Part shown: one piece after another, positions 55,444 to 64,000 of the stretch
Layout: each line of letters starts with the position of its first letter
How positions within the stretch are numbered: position 1 is the stretch's first letter
Assembly (NCBI GenBank): GCA_024734495.1
Contig: JALMQS010000099.1
Location: 65,632,291 to 65,696,290, forward strand
Direction: 5' to 3'
From: Forficula auricularia
Lineage: Eukaryota; Arthropoda; Insecta; Dermaptera; Forficulidae
Length of the DNA stretch: 64,000 nt
Notes under the pieces: generated by a model
Told to the model about the DNA's origin: nothing
Database searches by the model: none
Seen by the model: only the letters and a program-made list of their open reading frames with translations
Translations under genes and position numbers: made by a program

Positions 55444-56642
55444 TTCTTATATTCTAATTGTAAACAAGAAAATTAATTAAGGCTCAAAAATGTGTGATTA
55501 AAACAAAAGATGTAGAAAAATGTAAACTTAACTGTCAGCAAAAATTTCGGGATTAGTGTAATATTCAGTCATTTATTTACTCAAAAAACATTATGTCGGT
55601 GCTTTTTTTCAACATCAATTTAAATAATTATTTCACTAAATGATAGCTCTTATATGATTAAATAAATTGATTAAAGCATAAAGTGTGAAAGCTCTCTCTA
55701 TGATCGAATCGAAACCTCTATCATAGAACCAAATTAATTCAGTTATAGCGAGTCTGTGAACGATTGAACTTGTCGCAATGGTGTAGTTCATCAATACAAG
55801 CTGAATTACAACTCCTTAGCTACAAAAGTCCAAGAGCTAACTTGCCTGCAAGGATTTAATTTTTTCTGAATTTTCAGTATTTTTCATCTGGTCGTTGAAC
55901 GATGGTAGCAGAAATTTGAATTTTATATTAGTTCAAACTCATAGGTTTTGATGTGAGAGTGCAAGTTTCACGGAATTTTCATAGGCTTCTTGAATCTATT
56001 TGGGAGAACACAATGATGAAAGTGGAGGAAAAGGTCAAGAGATTTTCAACACTTAACCACGAACTGTGCAAACATTGGTGACTTGGTAATTTTTTTGTCA
56101 GCTATCTTGAAAGCTCAAACTTGGCAGAAAAGTATACAATTTATTAATACAAACTTGTACCTATGTCGTATTATGAACTACAACCAATATATGGCCATGT
56201 TTCTTATTTCCTTCATTTTTCAACAGCAAGTTCTGAAGCCAAAAGACCGAAAATCTAATTAGTTTTTTGTTTTGTAAATACAAATAATTGGTAACCTTCG
56301 ATTCAGGACTAAACGTAGGGATCGTTTCAGATCTAAAACATCATATGCGAAAATAATTTTTCTCTAAGTTTCTAAACACAAATAATCAAAAATAAATAAA
56401 AATATGATGCATGATTTCCATACTAAAGCCACCTCTCATGCTAAGCTCGCCAAGCGTGCAAAGTAAATCACCAATGATTTTATATGAGATAGTAAGATAT
56501 TGGGTTGATTCATAAATTTAAACCTTTATTTATTCTCGAATGATTTCAATAAAAATCAATTTTTTTTTCAATCTTTTACTTTATAATTGAAAAACGTATT
56601 CTTAAATAAATTTAATCTTTTAACCAAATATGTTTTATTTAC
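55444..56642. other. No gene recognised
   Basis: Mixed AT-rich DNA with some GC-richer patches (55690-55860), no supported feature. Confidence 0.4.
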
Positions 56643-56648
56643 TCAAAA

Positions 56649-56690
56649 CCACTGAAGATGAGCAAATAAGATGCACGAAGCATGTTTGAT
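56649..56690 (+). ncRNA. Decayed hammerhead-like motif
   Basis: CCA-CTGAAGA-T, GAGC...GCAC, GAAGCATG. The CTGAAGA core is intact, but GAAA has become GAAG and stem II has a mismatch. Confidence 0.4.
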
Positions 56691-57381
56691 TAAAAAATTG
56701 ATGTTGGGTTTAAATAAGTATTTTACTGTACTGTAATCTAGCATATTTTTTGCATCGTATTTTTGAAATATCTCTAAAACGTCAGAAACTATTTTAATAA
56801 AATAAAAAATTTTAAAAAAATGAGCGAATCCATAGCGTTTCAATCTACAATCAACCCTTATAATTATATTAAAAATCGAAAAATTTATATTTTAAGAGAT
56901 ATTAATTGTTTTGTCAAAATATATGTTAGTGAATGTGTTACCACATTTTGTATACGGACTAATAGTTGAAATAATCAAAAGGAAATTTTATTTCTAGTTT
57001 TATATTTTGTATTAAGATTAAGAGCTGGTTAGATTTTGGAGTAAATCGGCGCAAAAATAGGTGAGAAAGGCTTAAAAATTTGAATCCTCAGTCCGATTTG
57101 ATCCAAATTTTGCAACTATAGTTCACCTTTAAGCCCTTAGAGAACGATCAATGCAAAAATCAGCTTCCTAAAATGGCCGGGGGCAGGTACATGGTAAAGC
57201 AATGAGATAGTCATATCACATATATTAATAATAAATTAATTGATTAAAAAAAAAAATTGATTTTTATTAATAAATGTTGCGTTTTTTGTTGGATATCTAC
57301 AAATCAAGTTCTTATAAGTAGAATCGGCTGGTCCATTAAAAAGCAGGTTTCTGATACTACTTCTTGTAACACTTTTTTTAG

Positions 57382-57454
57382 CAGAAATTACATAAGAGCA
57401 TTTAAACTGCCTGTTACGTGGAAAGTAATCGGCCATGGCTGTCGGAAATCGCAA
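57382..57454 (+). CDS. Weak candidate exon, unknown protein
   Basis: TGTAACACTTTTTTTAG is a strong acceptor. The frame then reads RNYIRAFKLPVTWKV and IGHGCRKSQ to a weak donor CGCAA|GTGAAC; read on, it stops at 57519. The minus strand is also open here, so strand is uncertain. Confidence 0.22.
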
Positions 57455-57529
57455 GTGAACTTCAACGACCTTAATAACACATGTCCTAAAACAAACCGCT
57501 ATATACTTGGTTTTACTTAATTTTATTAT

Positions 57530-58544
57530 GGTATATCTTCAGATGGTAATTAATTAATTCAATAATAATAGAAGTTAGAAATAGAAAGCGAATCTATTAT
57601 AGTATAAGAATTGAAGAGAATGAACTTTCGAAAAAATAGGACAAGGTTGAGAAACTTAGCTTGAAAAGAAAGATGTTATTATGCTATATTGGATGATAAA
57701 TATAGAAATGATGTTGTTGTTTACTTTAGTGATATATAAACAATCGTATCAGCATTTATTAAAATATTATTAAGATCATTATTACAATTTGTAAGTCAAG
57801 AAAAGTGAAAGACCACCGACTTATTTTCTAAATCCTTTTATGGGTATTTTTCATATGATTCGGCATGCGCTACGCCGAGATGTCAAAGTATTAAATTAAC
57901 TCTAAAATGACTATTCATCTTAAGAAATATTTAAAACTTAGAGAAAAGTCGTTTTCAAATAGGATTTTTTCTCATTATGAGTTTGTCTGGATTCTGGTTC
58001 CAACAATAACTCAAGAACCGCTGTTCTTTGAACGTTAGTCCTAGTATCAAAATATGTATATTTCCAAAACAAAGAATTAGCTAGATTTTGAGCTTTCTGG
58101 TTTCAGCAAAAATGCAGAAAATCAGATTGATAAATAGAATTATATGGGGGGAGCTGTTGAACTGTTGTAGTTAATAAGATGAAATTCAGCTTAAAAGTTT
58201 TTATCAATAATCAGCATCTTAGTGTGATGTTTCAGTTTTTTAGTTTAAGCCGTTTTTATCCGAAATTTTTTCAAAATTTTCTGAAAGCATATTATTAAAA
58301 TTTTTAAAATGATTTTACTTTTTCCTCCATTCTTTTTAAAAATCATTTTACTTTTTCCTCCATTCATTTTAAAAATCATTTAAATATAGGAACATATAGG
58401 AAACACCGTTTTGACGTCTAATTATGAAGGCATTGACAATTTAAGAGATTATAAATTCCGAATCAAAAAGCTTATGGGCCCGAAACTATTAAAGCAATTT
58501 GAAATTTGGCAAGAGGTTAGAGTTTGAAAATTTTTTTAGAAACT
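57530..58544. other. No gene recognised
   Basis: A short direct duplication of ATTTTACTTTTTCCTCCATT (about 58312-58365) is the only structure noticed. Confidence 0.45.
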
Positions 58545-58770
58545 TTTTAAAATTTAAAATATAAAATACTTTAGGTAGGTTTCACAAAAATAAAAGATCA
58601 GATGCTTGTTTAGCATGACTAATATATTTCGGGGTATAAGCCCATCTTCAGGAGTTCTCAAAGGACACACTTAAATTTTGAAAAGTTTATAAAAAAGATT
58701 TCAAAATTTTCTTTACTTTATTTAAAATGTTTCACTAAGAACCCACACCATTCTCCCTTAACAAAAAAAA
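58545..58770. mobile_element. Family A element, single copy with damaged hammerhead
   Basis: TAGGTAGGTTTCACAAAAAT, TAAAAGATCAGATGC, hammerhead on minus, and the tail TTTCACTAAGAACCCACACC match the outer element at 61-555. The ribozyme (minus 58614-58654) keeps CTGAAGA-TGGG...CCC-CGAAATAT, but stem III and stem I are shortened. Confidence 0.7.
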
Positions 58771-58892
58771 GTTAGAGTTTGATGATCCACAAAAATAGTC
58801 TAATCATAAAGTAGAAAAATATTTTGTGACACGTCCAAAAACATAAACTATATTTTGAATTAAAATTACAGAATAGAGAAAAATTTTATTAA

Positions 58893-58925
58893 AGATGAAA
58901 AGATTACCCGGGGCTCGAACCCGGG
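58893..58925 (-). repeat. tRNA-like T-arm fragment
   Basis: GATCCCGGGTTCGAGCCCCGG on minus is the T-arm of the SINE-like unit at 33078-33168; the 5' half is missing. Confidence 0.6.
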
Positions 58926-59027
58926 ATCTTCGAGTGTGTGATTATTTGAGAAGTATATGGGCGTTTGAAAGAAAAAGTATATTCTTTAATATCCTTTATG
59001 TACTATATATATTTTAGCTGCTGAAGC

Positions 59028-59056
59028 AGTCGAAATAAATTGACGAAACGTCCAAG
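59028..59056 (+). ncRNA. Hammerhead-like motif with core change
   Basis: TG-CTGAAGC-A, GTC...GAC, GAAACGTC, CA. Last core A is C, which should abolish activity; other parts fit. Confidence 0.45.
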
Positions 59057-59099
59057 TGAAAGTGATTGACATTTTTAATTTTTGCCCAACATCCCTGTG

Positions 59100-59490
59100 A
59101 AATATTTATATATAGCTGAGGTAGAGAGAGGTCATACCATCCTTGTTAAGGGTTTGACTAGGTTTCCTTAACAACTTATGGCAAATTCAGGGATGGCTAA
59201 TGCGTCGCTTGCTCCTGGTATCGGGTTTTTGCGCGGAATTTTTAAATTACTTTTTGTCTTTTGATGGAAATCTATGGTCATGTTATTTGTTAATGAGCAT
59301 ATATTTCTATTTTTTGTTTTCTTTTTCTTTTATTTTTTTTTTTTTTGTACTTGTTTATTATTTGTTAAATTGTTGTAGTTAATTTGTATTGAAGTTTGTT
59401 AATGTATTGTATTGGTGTTTGGAGGACCTAGCCACCGAGGACTTGTGCGTCTAAGCAGGTCGGGGAATAAAGAATTATTTATTTATTTAT
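59100..59490 (+). repeat. Probable retroelement 3' end with ATTT tail
   Basis: GGACCTAGCCACCGAGGACT, TGTGCGTCTAAGCAGGTCGG, AATAAAGAATTATTTATTTA: a GC-rich block, a poly(A)-type signal and an (ATTT)n tail, as in some LINE/SINE 3' ends. No second copy in the window. Confidence 0.4.
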
Positions 59491-60118
59491 TTAAATATAT
59501 AGAAAAATATAGGGAAATCTTTTATACATATTTTCTCATAATTTTTATTTTAACGTCCCATTTGCGTGATACGAGTATGAGCTTAAAAATTTGCCATCCA
59601 GTGTGTTCATCCCCGTAATTTTATAACCCTTGATTTAAAAATATGTAATGATTTATGATTTTAGCTTTTAATATAAATAATTTCAATGAAAATTAATTTT
59701 GTTGCTATAAAATAATTAGTTTGATTGAGGAGTTATAAAAAAAAATCTCCGGGACACCGGGTGGGGGTTAATAGTAGCGCAATGCGTATCAGAGCAAAAG
59801 CACCACTCCCAGAATTAGAAAATCTTATTTTAGGGATTCTAACTGAATTTCTTTCTATTGATTAGTTGTCAGTTAGTTAAATACAAAAATGAATTATTAT
59901 CTTTATTTAAATAATGTCTTCAATAATATTATTAATGTATCTATAGATAATAATTAATGCCTTATCAAGGGTATAATACAATAATTCCACTATTCCAATA
60001 TTTGGAAAATGATATTAATTAATTATTTTGGTTAGTTATGTCCATCGATTATTAAATTATTAAAGTTGTTATAGGGAAATAAGGACTATATTTTTATGCA
60101 GATAATTTTTATTTTATT

Positions 60119-60155
60119 GCCAACGTTTCGTCAATTTTGTTGACTTCTTCAGGGC
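60119..60155 (-). ncRNA. Hammerhead ribozyme candidate, dimer type
   Basis: Minus strand: GCC-CTGAAGA-A, stem II GTCAAC-AAA-ATTGAC, GAAACGTT, GGC. Complete core, 3-bp stem I GCC/GGC, loopless ACGU stem III. One stem II pair is changed to A.C relative to the sister copy. Confidence 0.65.
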
Positions 60156-60568
60156 TCTAAAAAGTGATAAGGCATCAATTAATACAGAATTATAACATTT
60201 TCAAATCAAAAATTCAAAAACCACTTCAATACATACAAAAAACAAATTAATACACATAAAAAATTCATTTTAAATACCAAATAGTTAACTTCCCTGCATA
60301 TTTGTCATTTTTACATGCTTTATTATAATTATTCTTTCTTAGTAAAAAATTTTCAATCTGATTGATGTTGACTTGCCTTGATATGTTTACTAAGAAAGAA
60401 TAATTATAAAAATGACAAATATGCAGGGAAGTTAACTATTTGGTATGTAAAATGAGTTTTTTTATGTGTATTAATTTGTTTTTTGTATGTATTGAAGTGG
60501 TTTTTGAGATCAATTTTGATTTGAAAATGTTATAATTCTGTATTAATTGAGGCCTTATCACTTTTAGA

Positions 60569-60605
60569 GCCCTGAAGAAGTCAACAAAGTTGACGAAACG
60601 TTGGC
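60569..60605 (+). ncRNA. Hammerhead ribozyme candidate, dimer type
   Basis: GCC-CTGAAGA-A, stem II GTCAAC-AAA-GTTGAC (6 bp, perfect), GAAACGTT, GGC. Complete core and stem I GCC/GGC. Confidence 0.72.
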
Positions 60606-60744
60606 AATAAAATATAAATTATCTGCATAAAAAATATAGTCCTTATTTCCCTATAACAACTTTAATAAAATTAAATAATGTTTTCTTTTTCTTTCTTATT
60701 TGGTTTCCTAAGCAGAGGACAAAGATAAAAAGAATTTAATTTCA

Positions 60745-60835
60745 ATTCCACCACCTGCCTTAGGCCGGCCGGAGTGCCAATTCGACCGGCGACCTCTCCC
60801 AGTGCAATGTAGTTTGTGCAACAGCGTCTCTCCTA
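60745..60835 (-). repeat. Possible tRNA-like SINE remnant
   Basis: On minus: ACTGGGAGAGGTCGCCGGTC-GAATTGGCACTCCGGCC has a weak B-box-like GGTCGAATTGG in a GC-rich block. Confidence 0.35.
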
Positions 60836-60993
60836 AAGCTGTCCTTTCACAATTTCCTAACTAACATTTTATATAATATGTATAAGAGATAGCAAACTAC
60901 CATTCAGGAGGTGAAAGAGCCAACCTAACCAGAGATTCAATTGAATATATTAAAAATAAAAAAAAACTATCTTAATTCATGATATATCTGTAG

Positions 60994-61832
60994 CAGTGGC
61001 GGTTGGTGAATTTTCAACCAGGGGAAGCTGTCCAAAAAAGTACCGCTTCATTTTTTGAAATTTTATTTTAATTTTCCCTTTTTTTGCAGATTTCATCAAA
61101 TACGTCAACATTTTCGTTATTTTTCAAATTTAACATTAGATTTTTTAAAAATATATTTTGGGACCTTCGCCCCAAACGGATACTTCTTTGGGTGAGTGAG
61201 GGTAGGAGTCAGAAATTAAATCTTGTGACTTAAACTACACAGTACCTGAGAAGGAAATCGACCATCTTCCATACTGAATCAGCCTGTCCTATAAGAAAAT
61301 CTTAAATTTCTCCTAATTCTATTGCTATAAGCAAGCTATGACTTGGCTATAGCAGTCGTAGTTATTTCCAATCTTATATATTGAGAGTTGTTAGCAATAG
61401 ATTAGTCCAAAAATTCCTGATTCATCTTTATTTATTCATTTTTTGTTCCACAGCCAGAACAATTTTTATTCGACTAAAACTCTTCTGAACTTTGACATGC
61501 TTGAACTGGAAAATATACCAGGCAGGGACTTCAAGCCTTCTATCGGCACCCTTTTCGGAAAAATCATTCATTTTAATTACCCCTTGAAACTATGCAACAA
61601 TTTTATTTCATTTCGAGAACCAATAATATTATACAATAATATAATATAATAGTATATTATACTTTCCAAAACAAAAAATATTTTTTATAGAAATATTTGA
61701 AATAACGGATAATAATTTGAAAATTTAAAGATCGTCCAGAAATTTTGAAGTCGGTATTTATGAAAATACTCTAAATGTTTGAAATTTTAGGGATGCGCCG
61801 CATCCTAAGCATCTATAGACCGCACGCCACTG
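60994..61832. mobile_element. DNA transposon T1, full-length non-autonomous copy
   Basis: Left end CAGTGGCGGTTGGTGAATTT and right end, in complement, CAGTGGCGTGCGGTCTATAG share CAGTGGCG. 839 bp, matching 10040-10775 inside. Flanks ATCTGTAG and ATACCTAC only partly match, so superfamily is open (hAT-like ends). No transposase. Confidence 0.7.
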
Positions 61833-61857
61833 ATACCTACATATTTATATTTGGCAT

Positions 61858-61948
61858 ATATTTGTATGTTTATTTGCATCAAGCAGAGGATAACCTTATT
61901 AATTTCTCTTTATGAATCAACAATTCTACTCTCGGCAAAACAAAATCG
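61858..61948 (+). repeat. Family C fragment
   Basis: TTGTATGTTTATTTGCATCA-AGCAGAGGATAACC ... CAACAATTCTACTCTCGGCA-AAACAAAA. Confidence 0.6.
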
Positions 61949-63363
61949 TTTCAATTAAACAAAAAAATAATAAATTGTGTTTTTGCTTCTTTTTTAATAT
62001 GTAGTAAAAAAGGGTTAAAATTATTGGAATGAAAATAATTAAATTGAAATCAGAGCTTTAAGGCCTAGAAAAAAGATTAATTTAGTATGATATTTAATAT
62101 TTGTAGATATAACAATATAAATGACAGGAGTAAACGTCAATTATAAGTGACTCGATTTAAGCCAAATTCTAATCAGCTCTTAATTTTAATAAAAAACAAC
62201 TAAATATAAAATTTGGTTTTTTTATTCTTATTGATTTTTATGGTAAATTACAGACAAAATTTGATCACTCTCAAACTCAACAGATTTTTAAGAAAAATAA
62301 TTAATCTTTTAAAATTTCATTTTTTTGATGTTTATAATAGCCTTTTTGTAGTCCTTTACGCCGTAATTTCCCTCATTAACCAACTTTGAAAATAGTTTCA
62401 GCCGCTTGTGAGATATTTAGTAAAAACTAAACAAAAAACATAATTTAGTTCTACGCGATTATAATACTTATACTACGTACATACGAGTGGGAAAGTAAAA
62501 AAACCAAAACATTATCAGTAGCAAGTATTTACTTATAGTATAGTATTTACAGATAGTATCAGTAACAGTAGCAACAGTTAATAAACATTTTTATCACAAA
62601 GAAGGTTAAATAAAGAAAGTCAAAATTTATTTTAATGTACTTTATATTTTATAATTCTTTTAGAAGAATAAGTTAATATTAGTTGATTAATCTTTCTTGG
62701 TATAATTTACAATTTTCATGCCTCTTGTATTTTTCGAATATTTCCGACAACTAGTTTAAAATTATTTAAATATTTTTTTTTTATTTTCAATTAGTTATTA
62801 GAAGTAAAAACATTATTATAATGACCTGAAAAATTCGTATTCTAGTTTCCAAAATAAATTCCTCTTCATTTTGAGATCTCAACAAAACAATGCTCTTTCA
62901 AAAACGGTAAATCTCTAGGAAATCAAATTTAAATCTTAGACGATCTAGTAGTAAATTTTTTTAATTAATGTTATCATTACTTATTTTCTCAAAAAAAAAA
63001 AAAATCAAAACTTCAATTTTGGAGTCTCTTCGAAAAATAAATTCGAATTGACAAATATTCTTCACTCTTTTAGATCAAAGTCTACTTCCCTGAAAAAATT
63101 ATAATGACCTGAAAAATTCGTATTATAGAGAATAAATCAAAGAGTGTTTCTTCTGCTTGATGTAAATAAGAAAATAAGGACAAAACTAAATGAAATTTTT
63201 ATAAATTTGACCTAATAGTTTTTCAGGCATTTTCTTATCTTCACTATACTAGAAATGTCATTAGGAATATTCAAATGTCTTTTTTTAGTTTCCAATTAAA
63301 TTGAAAAAGCCTTGGTAGTTATCTATAGCCTCAAATTTATAAAATATGTACATATTAATATAA
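61949..63363. other. AT-rich stretch, nothing recognised
   Basis: AATTATAATGACCTGAAAAA-TTCGTATT occurs twice (about 62815 and 63098), a short dispersed duplication. Nothing coding. Confidence 0.45.
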
Positions 63364-63450
63364 AATGTATAAGAATTTGCATCAAGCAGAAGACTCACTA
63401 TTTGATTGATTCCTTCTAACTTCAACAAATCTTCTACTCTCAGCAAAGTA
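63364..63450 (+). repeat. Family C fragment (diverged)
   Basis: AATTTGCATCAAGCAGAAGAC ... TTCTACTCTCAGCAAAGTA matches other family C pieces. Confidence 0.5.
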
Positions 63451-63790
63451 TATTTTAATATAGATAATTTATTTTTTAATTATTTAATTTTAATATTGAT
63501 TTGTTTTAAAAAATCTTTGTATTTTTTAATTTTTAACTTTAAATCTTTATACACTGGAAGAATTGTTGGCGTGATTTATGATTTATAAGCTTAAAATATA
63601 TTTGTATATTTGTGTACTTTTGACTATGTTTGTTCATTGATGTATTTCTAATGCATGAGAATCACAATTTTATGATTCTAAAAACGTTTTGTATACTGTA
63701 TTTGTATTGACAGTCTATTCAAAATAAAAATTATTATTATTATTGTCATGTGTACATTGGCTTATTTGTGCTTAGGAATCTAGTGATATA

Positions 63791-63944
63791 CGAGAGGTGA
63801 ATCGCGATCTAATATCGTTTACACCTACTTCCACTTTCATTTTCGACATCTACAGATGTAGGGTCATGATCTAATGAATTCCAAAATAATTCCATATAGT
63901 TCCAAAGACGTGTATACCTAATTCCAATCGTGATTCACCCCTCG
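63791..63944. mobile_element. MITE family M1, copy 3
   Basis: The ends CGAGAGGTGAATCGCGATC and the complement of CGAGGGGTGAATCACGATT, with subterminal TACACCTACTTCCACTTTC. Flanks TGATATAC and GACTATAC match at 5 of 8 positions, consistent with an old 8-bp duplication. Confidence 0.75.
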
Positions 63945-64000
63945 ACTATACAAGCCAAAAAAAACAATTTATCTTAAGGAAATCATGAAATGGTTAAAAT

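Larger units (their letters stand above)
60056..60668. mobile_element. Large foldback element with a hammerhead in each arm (family D)
   Basis: Arms about 60056-60347 and 60388-60668 are inverted over ~285 bp: AAGTTGTTATAGGGAAATAA at the outside, TTTACTAAGAAAGAATAATT at the inside. Each arm has an intact hammerhead pointing outward to the arm end (minus 60119-60155, plus 60569-60605). ATTAAATTAT and ATTAAATAAT lie near the two outer edges. This is the most complete paired structure in the window. Non-coding. Confidence 0.88.

Noticed and set aside
57236..57520. Minus-strand 72-codon frame as a secreted-protein exon
   Set aside because: No donor on minus and both strands are open; kept only as a weak plus-strand candidate.

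Overview
This is an AT-rich eukaryotic window, most likely from an insect or other arthropod genome. Nothing in it looks bacterial: there are no operons or ribosome-binding-site-led genes. Evidence for the call is the LINE reverse transcriptase, tRNA-derived SINEs with Pol III boxes, hAT-, pogo- and Harbinger-like elements, Helitron-like ends, an snRNA pseudogene, and candidate exons with GT/AG splice sites. I cannot place the order.

Almost everything recognisable is mobile DNA in nested layers. (1) The commonest component is short foldback elements that look like non-autonomous relatives of Penelope-like retroelements (PLEs). They carry hammerhead-ribozyme cores and are flanked by 8-12 bp direct repeats: 150-555, 281-379, 4278-4430, 9002-9324, 13575-13810, 15283-15508, 16432-16800, 18278-18546, 19502-19617, 22689-23189, 27942-27981, 28345-28636, 40425-40574, 50557-50923, 58545-58770 and 60056-60668. 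No PLE coding region was seen. (2) A non-LTR retrotransposon, probably RTE-like, has two related 3' copies (10813-11930 plus, 2060-2945 minus) and two old fragments (30806-31010, 55035-55310). (3) SINEs lie at 19090, 19733, 22802, 47848 and 49797, with tRNA-like remnants at 848-1203, 32653, 33078, 35731, 58893 and 60745. (4) DNA transposons and MITEs lie at 7123, 14285, 17190, 19407, 21624, 29134, 34235, 52854, 60994 and 63791. (5) Helitron-like elements lie at 24085-24580 and 46134-46722, with fragments at 1822 and 12736. A ~118-bp minisatellite occurs in these and as arrays at 14530-14905 and 27240-27640.

No complete protein-coding host gene is visible. Two short minus-strand segments look like real coding exons: 41087-41166 and 7467-7562. 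Each has a strong acceptor and donor and a single open frame, and their phases join (phase 0 to phase 0). The window is therefore probably mostly intron of a large minus-strand gene, though the link between the two exons is inference. Weaker exon candidates lie at 12295, 33891, 38555, 52004 and 57382. A truncated U1 snRNA pseudogene lies at 26806-26942 on the minus strand.

The strongest finding is the hammerhead set. At least nine loci keep a near-consensus core (CUGA-N-GA, stem II, GAAA, short or self-complementary stem III). In five families the short stem I differs in sequence but stays paired, which is covariation expected of a conserved RNA fold. The longest near-perfect hairpin is at 25731-26101, with ~160-bp arms at about 97% identity.
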